A stretch of DNA of 33,566 nt from Nostoc foliaceum FACHB-393 (GTDB taxonomy: Bacteria; Cyanobacteriota; Cyanobacteriia; Cyanobacteriales; Nostocaceae): contig NZ_JACJTD010000068.1 in assembly GCF_014698505.1 (NCBI RefSeq), positions 1 through 33,566 on the forward strand, given 5' to 3'. The notes under the pieces were generated by a model. The model was not told the DNA's origin. It did not search any database and saw only the letters and a list, made by a program, of their open reading frames with translations. The stretch's first letter is position 1. Each line of letters starts with the position of its first letter. Shown in pieces: positions 1 through 8,346 of this stretch. Both the position numbers and the translations under genes were made by a program.

Positions 1-4
1 AGGT

Positions 5-127
5 GACACTAATTCTTTAAAACTGGAATTTACCGAACTAGACCATGACTCTAATTCCAAATGACTCAAAAAATCGAGTGCCTGGACACTAATTCTTTAA
101 AACTGACAAATAATTCTTTAATGGACA
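5..127. repeat. Array of ~21-bp repeats, candidate right end of a Tn7-like/CAST-like transposon
   Basis: Two identical copies of gacactaattctttaaaact lie at 5-24 and 85-104. A third, partly matching copy (aataattctttaatggac) follows directly at 108-125, and a weaker one (gactctaattcc) sits near 47. Read outward, the array finishes at 127 with ...ggaca, so the complement starts TGTCC. Many DDE transposons of the Tn7/Tn5053 type begin with 5'-TGT and carry several ~20-bp transposase-binding repeats inside each end. If this is such an end, the element lies to the left of the window and the next bases (gtggt, 128-132) would be one copy of the target duplication. No transposase gene is visible here, so the assignment rests only on repeat layout. 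Confidence 0.4.
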
Positions 128-154
128 GTGGTGGTAACATCTCTTCACAAAAGC

Positions 155-186
155 CATCGCCAAATGCATCAACGCATTTGGCGATG
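155..186. repeat. Perfect 13-bp inverted repeat with 6-nt loop
   Basis: The arms catcgccaaatgc (155-167) and gcatttggcgatg (174-186) are exactly complementary around atcaac. No T-run follows, so it is not a typical intrinsic terminator. It stands about 80 bp ahead of the DNA-binding protein gene that begins at 264 and could be an operator or a structured site in the leader. It could also belong to the insertion target of the putative transposon end just upstream. Confidence 0.55.
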
Positions 187-197
187 ATACTATCAAG

Positions 198-219
198 GTA
201 ATTCATCATGATGAATTAC
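198..219. promoter_or_regulatory. Perfect 22-bp palindrome, candidate operator
   Basis: The stretch has half-site gtaattcatca and its exact complement directly adjoining, with no spacer. Such contiguous palindromes are typical binding sites for dimeric regulators. It lies 45 bp upstream of the gene at 264, whose product has DNA-binding features, so autoregulation is a reasonable inference. No direct evidence is available. Confidence 0.4.
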
Positions 220-263
220 ACGATTTAATAAGCGTGGCCAGTCCCAGTTTACCTAGATGACAC

Positions 264-965
264 GTGAACATGAGCAATACAGGGCGTAAAAAAAAGCTGG
301 CATCTTTCAACTGTGACCAAAGGATTTGGGAGCAGTTTATCGCCCGTTGTAAGTCAAAAGGGACGACCGCAACAGCCACGCTGCTCGAATTTATCGATCT
401 CTACTTAGGCGATTCCCAAGATAAGGTTGATACAACAGGTGGTAACGATTTAGACGAACACTTAGACTCAAAGATTAAGGCAAGTGTAGAGAAGTACTTA
501 GTGGAAAGTAATAAAAATCACAGTAGTCCGACTAATGAAATGATAAGAGCTATTTGCGAAAGACTTGATAAGCTCGATTCAGAGTTTTCAAATGAATCTA
601 ATAGCAATCAAACTACAGCAATTGATAATCTCGCCAATTTAGAACAAAAAGTGGAGAAGATGTATGCCCGAATGACACAGTTGGCTGAGGCGATCATTAA
701 AATTCAAGACTATCTCAACAACCAACAAAAGCGGGGACAGAAATCGCACTACAATAATTCATCATTCAAAGTGCATACTCCCAGAATGCAACCGTTAACT
801 GAAGAAGGTTTGGCCAAGAGGCTTGGTGTAAGTGAAGAAAGTGTACGCAAGGAGCGAATTAAACTCCCCCCACCGCTTTTTGTAGCATGGTGTAAGGGCA
901 AAGATAGATCCGGTATTGGGTGGGAATTTAACGAAAATACGGGATTTTATCATCCGGTAAGTTAG
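264..965 (+). CDS. Putative DNA-binding regulator (RHH-like N-terminus, HTH-like C-terminus)
   Basis: This 233-residue protein is not matched to a named family. Residues ~10-50 (KKLASFNCDQRIWEQF...ATATLLEFIDLYL) read as a short strand followed by two helices, the pattern of a ribbon-helix-helix DNA-binding domain. The middle (~90-155) is helical and probably a coiled coil. Residues ~178-200 (LTEEGLAKRLGVSEESVRKE) look like a helix-turn-helix. The frame opens with GTG at 264; ATG at 270 gives almost the same protein and no clear ribosome site separates the two. Two strong palindromes lie just upstream (155-219). A role as autoregulator or plasmid maintenance/copy-number protein is an inference; no ParA-like gene is present in the window. 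Confidence 0.55.
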   Translation: MNMSNTGRKKKLASFNCDQRIWEQFIARCKSKGTTATATLLEFIDLYLGDSQDKVDTTGGNDLDEHLDSKIKASVEKYLVESNKNHSSPTNEMIRAICERLDKLDSEFSNESNSNQTTAIDNLANLEQKVEKMYARMTQLAEAIIKIQDYLNNQQKRGQKSHYNNSSFKVHTPRMQPLTEEGLAKRLGVSEESVRKERIKLPPPLFVAWCKGKDRSGIGWEFNENTGFYHPVS

Positions 966-1054
966 TAATTTTATTCTTTTCAAGAATTTCGGAATTTACA
1001 CTGACTCGCCCGCCGAATAGAGTGATTGCAGATAATGACAATTAGGAGCTTTAG

Positions 1055-1603
1055 GTGCAGCGAAAAATCGAATTAAAAAGGGGTTTTGATAATACAACTG
1101 TTGAAGCATATTTGGTTGATTTAGAACAAAGACATGTTGATGATTATGTTAATGATTGGGTCGAAAAATTAAGGTTATTTAGTCAAGAAGATAAATACTG
1201 GGACTGGGTATTTAAATTAAGATATATTGGCAATCAACAAAATCTTGAAGGTTACGCAGTTGAGTGCGAAAACAAAACTCAAGGATTGATGATAATAGAA
1301 ACACAAATGCACGGTTCTCGGTTGAATATTGGTAAGAGGTTAGTTTATATTGATGGCATTGCCACTGCCCCCATTAACCGAATCGAGATTCAACGCCCAC
1401 CTCAATTCAAAGGTGTTGGTCAAGCACTGTTAAATTTCGCAAGAATTAGAAGTGTTGAGTTAGGGTATGAAGGTAGAGTTGGGTTGCATTCCTTACCAAG
1501 GTCTGAAGGATTTTACGAAAAACAAAACATGTTGAACTGCGGTTCGGAAGAAGAATATGAGAATTTAGTTTACTTTGAGTATGGTGTATTGAGACGAAGA
1601 TAA
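1055..1603 (+). CDS. GNAT-family N-acetyltransferase-like protein
   Basis: The 182-residue protein has the acetyl-CoA binding signature of the GNAT fold at residues ~120-128 (FKGVGQALL, the Q/R-x-x-G-x-G/A motif). It is preceded by the expected strand (YIDGIATAP) and followed by a strand/helix ending in EGFYEKQNM, a common GNAT tail motif. GNAT enzymes transfer an acetyl group from acetyl-CoA to amines on small molecules, tRNA or proteins; the substrate here cannot be read from sequence. The start is GTG at 1055, supported by the Shine-Dalgarno-like aggagc about 7 nt upstream. An unrecognised gene follows after 21 nt, so the two are probably cotranscribed. It lacks the usual partner of GNAT toxins (a small DUF1778 ribbon-helix-helix antitoxin), so toxin status is not supported. 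Confidence 0.65.
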   Translation: MQRKIELKRGFDNTTVEAYLVDLEQRHVDDYVNDWVEKLRLFSQEDKYWDWVFKLRYIGNQQNLEGYAVECENKTQGLMIIETQMHGSRLNIGKRLVYIDGIATAPINRIEIQRPPQFKGVGQALLNFARIRSVELGYEGRVGLHSLPRSEGFYEKQNMLNCGSEEEYENLVYFEYGVLRRR

Positions 1604-1624
1604 AGTTCGAGCGGGTAAAAATTT

Positions 1625-2164
1625 ATGAATCATCAACAGCAAAAGGATAATTTTGAGGCAAACGAGTCAATAACAACCCAAGAAGCTATAGATTTACTTT
1701 TTGGTGAAGGATGGCTCGAAGAGGCTGTTTGCATCGAAGATGAAGCAAATTGCACTATTGGCGCTGGTTTGGATTGGGGTAATGCATTACCACCTTTAAT
1801 GCTCAACCTTCCTTTATTTGGCCGCCTATCAACGCTGCGTGTATCTCTCAACCGCGAAGTCAGGCTAATAATTGAAACATGGGATTTAGGTATAGGTACA
1901 ACTTCTGCAACAGAAACTGCAAGGGCACGCATTAAAGAGCGGTTGCTATCCCCTTCGTCTGAGCTAATACCTCACTTGGAAGCTACTTTGTTGCAAGATG
2001 ATTTATACAATGAAGAGTTTATATCTAACCGAGAAGCTCTAAAATCCTTACTTGCAGTAGTTCTTACTGATTCTGATAGAGAAGAAATTGCAGAGAAGGC
2101 TGCGAATTCAATACGCACACAAGTTATGTCTAAAGTGGATTTTTCCGGAAAACTTTCTGCGTAA
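1625..2164 (+). CDS. Hypothetical protein, partner of the GNAT gene
   Basis: I do not recognise this 179-residue protein. Residues ~15-40 are acidic and helical (TTQEAIDLLFGEGWLEEAV). The centre (~45-95) alternates hydrophobic and polar residues and is probably beta-rich. The C-terminal half is mainly helical and charged (SDREEIAEKAANSIRTQV). No signal peptide or membrane segment is seen, so it is likely cytosolic. It starts 21 nt after the GNAT gene, suggesting one transcription unit. The next gene begins 270 bp later with its own candidate promoter, so this two-gene unit probably ends here. Confidence 0.5.
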   Translation: MNHQQQKDNFEANESITTQEAIDLLFGEGWLEEAVCIEDEANCTIGAGLDWGNALPPLMLNLPLFGRLSTLRVSLNREVRLIIETWDLGIGTTSATETARARIKERLLSPSSELIPHLEATLLQDDLYNEEFISNREALKSLLAVVLTDSDREEIAEKAANSIRTQVMSKVDFSGKLSA

Positions 2165-2378
2165 ATATAATCACAATAATATCGTGTCAAATTAAATAGT
2201 GCATTTTTGTTCCAGTGCTACTCCCGGTTGTCAACCAGCTTAGATCAAGGAGTTGACAAATATAAATCCTGATTCTTTCGTTGATTGATAAGTTTTGCTT
2301 AAGTCTGTTCTTTAAATGTGGTGCTTGACGGCTATTGATTTATGCTAAACAGCGTTTTATTCAGGGTTATTACGGTTG

Positions 2379-2407
2379 TTGATGTATAAAAAAGTATGAA
2401 CTATTAA
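2379..2407 (+). promoter_or_regulatory. Candidate sigma-70-type promoter for the 985-residue gene
   Basis: TTGATG (2379-2384) and TATTAA (2402-2407) are separated by exactly 17 bp and lie 26 bp before the ATG at 2434. The surrounding DNA is very AT-rich, so chance matches are likely. The rest of the 2165-2433 spacer shows only a short ggttg/caacc inverted repeat near 2226 and a TTGACA at 2253 with no convincing -10. Confidence 0.3.
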
Positions 2408-2433
2408 TATATATTATATTTTAGTTCTAACGT

Positions 2434-5391
2434 ATGAACAACCTTGATGTAATACTTAATAAGGCTTTGATGCTTGGTAGTTCGATGGCATTAGATTGCC
2501 ATAATTCAGATGTCATTGAAAAACAACTAATTATAATTTCTAACACGATTTTAGATTTGCATCATATAAAAGGTGAGTTAGCACCTACACTAAAAAAACT
2601 CGATGAAGAAATTGCACGGATTGATGCTATTCGTTTGACAAAAGGTGTTGTAGGTGTTGGTTTAATTTTACTTGGTCAAAATGGTAGTGATGATGATAAT
2701 ATACTCTCACAAATAGCTTCAGAAATTGCTTTAGAAATTGGACATGATTTTTTGGATGAAGCGATTCACGATGAAAACCATCTGCGGGAGGTTCGGAAAA
2801 TATTTTGGGATTTGGTGCAGACGATTGATATTTTTATTCAGCAAGGTACATGGCTAAAAGAGATTAGCTCTCAATGTTTTCTGATTTCAGATAGTATTTT
2901 CGATACAGAAATTCAAAAACATTCCCAAAATTTACCGTCTTTGGCTGCACAAATATCCAAATTATCATTCAGCATTCGGTTAGATTTTAGCTTTAGCCAA
3001 CCAGAATTAATGCAAGACAAAGCAGCAACAGCAATGCTTGCATTAGAGCGCTTAATCAAAATAAAAGATAAATTAAACAGTTTGTCATCTTCAATTGATA
3101 ATACAAAAAAATTTTTGGTTAGCCATCATACTATAAATTCGTTATTTTTAGTATTTGGTGCAGCGATTACACGAATAGTATTTAATAATAAAAACGAAAT
3201 AATTATTTATATTGAAAATCAACAGTATAGGTTATTAGATATTATTAAAGAATGTGAAGAGTATGAGCATAAAATTATAAATATAATAGCACCTGCAAAG
3301 TTTTTACAAAATTTTATAGATACTTGTCTAAGTGATGCAGGCTTTTTACATATTCTTACGCAAGTACAGTCAAAAATTAGCATTGATCAATTACACGAAA
3401 AAGTTTCTGCTGTTTTAATAACAGCAGAAAAGCGATTAAATTTTGATAGTCTCCCTGTAATGCAGCAAAATTTACATCGTATGTCTCAAGTACAAGTACA
3501 ATTGAGAAACGTATATAGACAAATAGATATAGTTACAAAAAAGATTAACAAGCAAGCGAATAATCCATTAAATATTGATGTTATTAAAGCCTTAATTGGT
3601 GTTCTTGGTAAATCCATTACGGCATTAGGTTTGGATGAAAACGGAGTTATTATTTTATATAATAATTCTCAATACGAATCTGTAAAATCTATTATTAATA
3701 AATGTATTAATTTAAAGCAAATTATTGAAAAGCCTATACTACAGTTAGCGTATCTTGTTTCATTTGGAAAAGAATGCACTCAACATCCGGGACTGATAAC
3801 CGCATTAGAAGAAATACATTCAAATAAATCAATAAGCGATATTAAAAATGATGTCAAAACCAAGAGTCGTATAATCAAGAACAGTTTAAGTTTTGGGAAT
3901 CAAGGTGTCATGTTATGCCAGCTTGAGCAAATCAAAATTGTACAGAAAGATTTAATATCAATAAACAAAAACTTCCAGAATATTATTAATACAATTGAAA
4001 AAGGAAAAATTACTTATATTAAATCTACTACACTAGAAAGTTTGTTATTGCTTTTTGGCAGCATTTGTGCAGTAGAGTTTAGCCCAAAAGATGAATTATT
4101 TATTGATTTTAATAGTCAAAACGAAAAAGTTTTAGATATTTTAAGTTTTTGTCAAAAGCTACAACCAAAAATTGAAACTTTAATTCAAGAAGGAGAAGGA
4201 AAAATAAAAGAAGCACAGGAATGTTTAAAAAATCCACTATTGATGAAACAGTGTCAGCGACAACAACGAAGAAAATCTGTTCAGATTACAACTGCAATTG
4301 TTGCAAGTATTTTAATTTTAATTAGTCCTGGAGTTTGGTTTGGTTGGAAGCGTTTTTCTCAAGAGCAAGTACGTTGGAATGCACAAACGTTAATGTCAAG
4401 CATAGGTGATGTAACACAAGCAAAAGATATTAATGAAATCAGACTAATGCGTGACAAAATTAAACAGGCAATTGCATCAGTTGAAATAATTCCGAATTCA
4501 TTTGCATCTGCATATCTTGCAGCACACCAGGATATTAGTAAATTTCGCGTGCAACTCGATCCAGTTGAAAAACGACTGCAAATAGAAGAAGATACAGCAG
4601 CTAAGTTTGAATCTACAAAACAGTTAGCAATGGATGCAGCTATTTTGGTGCAAAATCCACCGCACCCAGCAACAGTATGGAATGAAGCAAGTAATAAATG
4701 GCAAGAAGCAATTACTATCTTAGAGTCGATTCCCGAAGATTCATTTGTTAGCGTAGATGCAAAAACAAAACTTGAACAATATCGTAATAATTATGCTGTA
4801 ATTTCAGCGCGTTTGTCATCTGAAATCCAAGCATCTGATTCGATTGAAAATGCCAAAAAATTGAGTTGGGAAGCAGTAAAAATTACACAGAACCCTCCAC
4901 ATTCTAGTACAACTTGGAAACAAGCCAGCAATAAACTTGAACAGGCAATAAAGCTTTTAGGAACAATGCCTAAAAATTCCCCTTTGTATGCACAAGAACA
5001 ACAGCGGCTTCAAGAATATAAGGCTAACTATACTACAATTAATAAACGGCTAATAATTGAAGATAACGCTGTTTTAAAATTTAAACAAGCGCAAAAATTA
5101 GCTAAACAAGTTGAGAGAATTGCTCAAAATACGCCTTACACGTTAGCTGGACTGCAAGATGCACTTGCAAAAATCAAACAAGCAACAAATGTGTTAAGCA
5201 GTATTCCTTCTGGAACAACAGTTTCAGTACAAGCATCAGAAGTTGTACAAATATATAGTCGTAATTACAACACAATTTACAACCGCTTTCAAGCTATCAA
5301 CACTTGTAGTTCGCCACAATCAAGTGATTGTTTTGATGCCAATTACAGTTTTTATCTAGAATCTATAGACAGTAGTTTATCATCACTTTAA
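2434..5391 (+). CDS. Large repeat-containing membrane-anchored protein, unknown function
   Basis: This 985-residue protein is unusually AT-rich for the window. Residues ~200-600 contain three related ~153-residue units. Each has a coiled-coil stretch followed by a module of the form SLxLxFGxxI...F/L...E-IxI...Q...LDII..C (module starts near 223, 376 and 530). One membrane segment is visible at ~619-641 (TTAIVASILILISPGVWFGW) after a basic stretch. The remainder (~723-950) is three ~78-residue helical repeats with the pattern QNPPH..TxW..AS.K..QAI..L..IP.dS.....A...L..Y..NY..I, a TPR-like module I recall from other cyanobacterial proteins. No enzyme motif is seen. It converges on the PIWI gene, the two stop codons overlapping by 3 bp (shared 5388-5391). 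Function is unknown; a membrane-tethered scaffold is an inference. Confidence 0.6.
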   Translation: MNNLDVILNKALMLGSSMALDCHNSDVIEKQLIIISNTILDLHHIKGELAPTLKKLDEEIARIDAIRLTKGVVGVGLILLGQNGSDDDNILSQIASEIALEIGHDFLDEAIHDENHLREVRKIFWDLVQTIDIFIQQGTWLKEISSQCFLISDSIFDTEIQKHSQNLPSLAAQISKLSFSIRLDFSFSQPELMQDKAATAMLALERLIKIKDKLNSLSSSIDNTKKFLVSHHTINSLFLVFGAAITRIVFNNKNEIIIYIENQQYRLLDIIKECEEYEHKIINIIAPAKFLQNFIDTCLSDAGFLHILTQVQSKISIDQLHEKVSAVLITAEKRLNFDSLPVMQQNLHRMSQVQVQLRNVYRQIDIVTKKINKQANNPLNIDVIKALIGVLGKSITALGLDENGVIILYNNSQYESVKSIINKCINLKQIIEKPILQLAYLVSFGKECTQHPGLITALEEIHSNKSISDIKNDVKTKSRIIKNSLSFGNQGVMLCQLEQIKIVQKDLISINKNFQNIINTIEKGKITYIKSTTLESLLLLFGSICAVEFSPKDELFIDFNSQNEKVLDILSFCQKLQPKIETLIQEGEGKIKEAQECLKNPLLMKQCQRQQRRKSVQITTAIVASILILISPGVWFGWKRFSQEQVRWNAQTLMSSIGDVTQAKDINEIRLMRDKIKQAIASVEIIPNSFASAYLAAHQDISKFRVQLDPVEKRLQIEEDTAAKFESTKQLAMDAAILVQNPPHPATVWNEASNKWQEAITILESIPEDSFVSVDAKTKLEQYRNNYAVISARLSSEIQASDSIENAKKLSWEAVKITQNPPHSSTTWKQASNKLEQAIKLLGTMPKNSPLYAQEQQRLQEYKANYTTINKRLIIEDNAVLKFKQAQKLAKQVERIAQNTPYTLAGLQDALAKIKQATNVLSSIPSGTTVSVQASEVVQIYSRNYNTIYNRFQAINTCSSPQSSDCFDANYSFYLESIDSSLSSL

Positions 5392-6518
5392 TCAACAGAT
5401 TCAGAAGAATCTTCCTCCTCGTCCTCCTCTTCTAAGTCAACAGATTCCACTCTATCTTTAGCACTCACAGCATATTGTTTAGCTGAAGTTGCAAACGGAA
5501 AAGGTAACGGTAAAGAAACCTCATTAGCAAAATATGGCCATCGATCTCTAAGATTATGAACAAAACAAGCTAACTTATCGCGTTCAAGACCTGGGTGATG
5601 AATAACAGCTATTTCTAATGGTTTTGGATTGCCTGCTTGTACACCACCATTATCCAGACGAGACTGTGGCTTTTGTAATGTATTTTTACCTTGCTCAGTA
5701 TTTAACGGCTTCCTCATACTGAAGTAAAGTGCTGTTGTCTCATAATTACAAACACCCTGCCAACAGAATAAACCATTAGGTCTGCTACCAGGAGAACCCT
5801 TAGCAATAGCAACGGGAACTTCACCATTACCTGGAACTCTCAACCGCACAACCGAAAGCCGATTTATTTCCGATTCTGCCATGTGCCGTTTTAGTTGATC
5901 GGGTAAATTGTTAGCTGGTAGTTGGGGATTTTGTAACCATGTCAGCATTGTACGAGCATTTATGGCTTCAGCCATAAACAGCACATGGGGAGGTTTTTCC
6001 TCTTCAATTGATGTACTTAAACAATCACGCAAGCAATCGGTAACAAATTTATTGAGAAACTTCTGTTCGTTTTGGGTATCACTAGACTGTTGTACATCGC
6101 TAGTATCACCAGTCGTTTCATCAGCATAGCTATTAGGTTCCCATTTTTCACGGAGTAAATATCCCAGCCCTGCTGAATACGATACCCAGCCTTGTGTAGC
6201 GAAGAAAGTAGGGGTAGTGACCTGTACCGTTCCCTTGATTGGGTTGACTCGTACCATCAACGCTACAGTAGAAGCTTGATTATTAGCTGTTGTTTTTCGA
6301 GTGCGGCGTAAAACATAAAAACAAGTCAGCCACATATTTGGATCTATGCCATCTTTTTCAAAGTCGATGAGAGGAGCAGGTAAAATTCCAAATTGTCGTA
6401 ATAAGTCTGATACTGCCCTTTGGACTCGATTTTGAGATTTTTTCGGAATGTATTCTTGACCATTTGTTTCAGATGTTGTTAAAGCATGGATGTGCTGATT
6501 GACATAACCAGCCTGCAT
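5388..6518 (-). CDS. pPIWI_RE protein, C-terminal RNase H-like (PIWI) part, separated by in-frame TGA
   Basis: These 376 residues correspond to the C-terminal, RNase H-fold half of pPIWI_RE proteins. Family-like features are: RVQRAVSDLLRQFGI near residue 32, a strand with E and N (LFMAEAINARTMLTWLQN, ~180-197), GLFCW followed by YETTALYFSMRKP, and the closing LRDRWPYF...LPLPFPF. An acidic tail (LEEEDEEEDSSE) extends beyond the usual end. The first predicted core strand (ALMVRVNP) has no aspartate, so nuclease activity is doubtful. The frame is the direct, same-phase continuation of the upstream 567-residue gene. Only TGA-ATT-GGG-GTA separates that gene's last codon from this ATG. The ATG has only a GGGG 2 nt upstream, a poor ribosome site; reinitiation after the TGA is possible. 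Role: predicted guide-dependent nucleic-acid recognition with the helicase and nuclease encoded upstream. Confidence 0.75.
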   Translation of the reverse strand: MQAGYVNQHIHALTTSETNGQEYIPKKSQNRVQRAVSDLLRQFGILPAPLIDFEKDGIDPNMWLTCFYVLRRTRKTTANNQASTVALMVRVNPIKGTVQVTTPTFFATQGWVSYSAGLGYLLREKWEPNSYADETTGDTSDVQQSSDTQNEQKFLNKFVTDCLRDCLSTSIEEEKPPHVLFMAEAINARTMLTWLQNPQLPANNLPDQLKRHMAESEINRLSVVRLRVPGNGEVPVAIAKGSPGSRPNGLFCWQGVCNYETTALYFSMRKPLNTEQGKNTLQKPQSRLDNGGVQAGNPKPLEIAVIHHPGLERDKLACFVHNLRDRWPYFANEVSLPLPFPFATSAKQYAVSAKDRVESVDLEEEDEEEDSSESVD

Positions 6519-6527
6519 TACCCCAAT

Positions 6528-8231
6528 TCACACAGCAAGTTTTGGATCTGACTCTGGTGGAAAGAAATATTTCTTTGGTTTAATTTCTACTAAAGCACCA
6601 CTTAATCCTTTTGGTGAGGGTAAATATGAGGTAATCTGATGAATACGCTTGTCTATCAAATTAGTGCGTTTTTGTTGTCGGTTATTGCCCTCAACTTCAG
6701 GATTATCAACATCTAGTCTTGCTGTTATGTCTGAGACGTGCTGAGTTATAATCCGCAGACATACATCCTGATTTTGATAAAGAGTTTCTTCTCTTGTTAA
6801 CCCCGTTAAAGTTTCGTAAGTGATTGTTTCTCCTTGAGGTGAGATTGAAAGTAATTTACAAATTTCTGCAATTAGCGCATCTCGACATTTTTGGGTTTCC
6901 CACAAAATTAGGATGGTATTAGGAGAGCTTTCAGGGTGTCGAAATGTAGCAGGAGCAGCAATTTTTGGACGCAACATTGGCGTAGATAAATCATCAGGAT
7001 TTTTAGGTTCTAGACTACCTTTTTTTTGTGACTTTCCAGGCTCCCAAAAAGGTAAAGATTCACCAGATTTTCTCATCGTTTTACCTATACGGCGAACTGG
7101 GAAATTTCCTTGCTCGATCTTATTTTGAATAGCACTATCTAAACTAGCTAAATCTAGCGGACTCACACCAGGAAAACAAGGAAATTCACCCAAATGTCGA
7201 GAGTCATAAGCAATAGCAGCTTGTATTCCAGTCGGGGCAGCACCAAAGACAGACCAATTATAAACTGGCTCACTAGCTAAACTATCAGGTTCAGGAAGTG
7301 GAGAATCATTAATTTTCAGTAATTCACTAATAGCGAGTGGCCACCTTGCTTTTCTTCCTTCTTGCGTTGTAATTTGCTTAATAGGGATATGAATCAAGCG
7401 GAATGGTTGTTTTTTCCCATCTAACCACCGTCGATTATCACCAACAAAAGAAGTAACGCCTCGATAAGGTAGGCGTTCTATAGTTTCGGTAAGCCATCGC
7501 CGAATCGAAAGTTGATGATAAATCATTGGCTGACTGCGCCAAGGAACTGTTTGCAACTTGAAATGAATGACAAATGAGATATTTACTTTGCCAACTTGTT
7601 TTTTATTTTTAATTAGCGGAACTTCATAAGGAGGCCATGATATTAGTTCGGCTCCTTGCTTAAGGTTTACTACTTGGTAAAAAGTTAGTTGGTACTGATT
7701 ATCGGAACCGAAAGTGACCTGTGGATTTTTGAGAAATTCCCCAGCCATATAATCAGGTATCGCCTGCCAGCGAATGTCTATGCCATACGGGTTATTTGGT
7801 GGAAGTTGCAAAGGATAAACTGTTGATTTATCCTTCCATTCCCAAGCATTATCATCCAGTTGGTCGAGAATAGATTCAACTTCATCATCACCTAAACAGT
7901 AGCTAAATTCCTCACGCAACCAATCTTTGATCAAGTCAGGCAAGTTGAAAAGGTCAGCCCGTTCTGTTGCTAATATCCAAGGTACACCGGGACGTTGCCA
8001 GCCATTACGTACTGTTTGAATGATTCTGGGAAAGCTCGCCGCGATAATCGGGTCGAGGGAGTAGACGGGAACGGCGGGATAACCTCTACCTTGCAAATTG
8101 ACACGTTTTTGCGCCAGAGCTTGAGCGACTTGCTGCCATACAGTAGGGACTTGGAGAGAAAAAAGTTCGTATTGTTCATTCTTAGTAAGTTCCCAAGCTC
8201 CGGGGAGAATGCTTTTAATTTTAAATGGCAT
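6528..8231 (-). CDS. pPIWI_RE protein, N-terminal and MID part, ends at in-frame TGA
   Basis: These 567 residues match the front of pPIWI_RE proteins: the N-terminal module (~1-250, including IPDYMAGEFLKNPQVTFG and ELISWPPYEVPL), the FVGDNRRWLDGKKQPFRLIHI segment, and a MID-like region (~440-567) with ILILWETQKCRDALIAEI. The frame stops after ...ESDPKLAV at a TGA. The codons after it (IGVMQAGYVNQH) continue in phase and fit the family pattern DPK-x-A-x-R-x-G, with Arg expected exactly at the stop. A single C-to-T change of a CGA Arg codon would give this TGA. Rejoined, the protein would be 947 residues, the normal family size. The start at 8231 is backed by aaggag 8 nt upstream. It is the third gene of the operon, 115 bp after the helicase gene. 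Confidence 0.8.
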   Translation of the reverse strand: MPFKIKSILPGAWELTKNEQYELFSLQVPTVWQQVAQALAQKRVNLQGRGYPAVPVYSLDPIIAASFPRIIQTVRNGWQRPGVPWILATERADLFNLPDLIKDWLREEFSYCLGDDEVESILDQLDDNAWEWKDKSTVYPLQLPPNNPYGIDIRWQAIPDYMAGEFLKNPQVTFGSDNQYQLTFYQVVNLKQGAELISWPPYEVPLIKNKKQVGKVNISFVIHFKLQTVPWRSQPMIYHQLSIRRWLTETIERLPYRGVTSFVGDNRRWLDGKKQPFRLIHIPIKQITTQEGRKARWPLAISELLKINDSPLPEPDSLASEPVYNWSVFGAAPTGIQAAIAYDSRHLGEFPCFPGVSPLDLASLDSAIQNKIEQGNFPVRRIGKTMRKSGESLPFWEPGKSQKKGSLEPKNPDDLSTPMLRPKIAAPATFRHPESSPNTILILWETQKCRDALIAEICKLLSISPQGETITYETLTGLTREETLYQNQDVCLRIITQHVSDITARLDVDNPEVEGNNRQQKRTNLIDKRIHQITSYLPSPKGLSGALVEIKPKKYFFPPESDPKLAV

Positions 8232-8249
8232 AATTTAACTCCTTATCTT

Positions 8250-8345
8250 TCATTTTCTTCTGTACATTGAAGCAAGCATTGTAGAGGGATTTGGCTAATG
8301 TTTTTCCCTAAGATTGTTGACCAAGAAGAACGATAGCGAAATGAT
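8250..8345. repeat. Degenerate tandem copy of the 3' end of the helicase gene
   Basis: The spacer between the helicase and PIWI genes resembles the helicase 3' end shifted by 120 bp. Bases 8281-8320 (gtagagggatttggctaatg...) align with 8401-8440 (atagagggatttagctaatg...) with few differences, and similarity continues weakly on both sides. The inner copy is coding (the SLYGAF region of the helicase); the outer copy is out of use and ends 19 bp before the PIWI gene's start. It is best read as a remnant of a small tandem duplication. Confidence 0.6.
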
Positions 8346-8346
8346 T

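Noticed and set aside
1..130. CRISPR array
   Set aside because: Repeat copies differ, spacing is irregular (60, 20 bp) and no cas gene is visible; a transposon end explains it better.
1055..1603. GNAT toxin of a toxin-antitoxin pair
   Set aside because: The protein is longer than usual GNAT toxins and lacks the adjacent DUF1778 ribbon-helix-helix antitoxin.
6519..6530. Frameshift as the cause of the PIWI split
   Set aside because: Both parts are in the same phase; the only interruption is a TGA codon.
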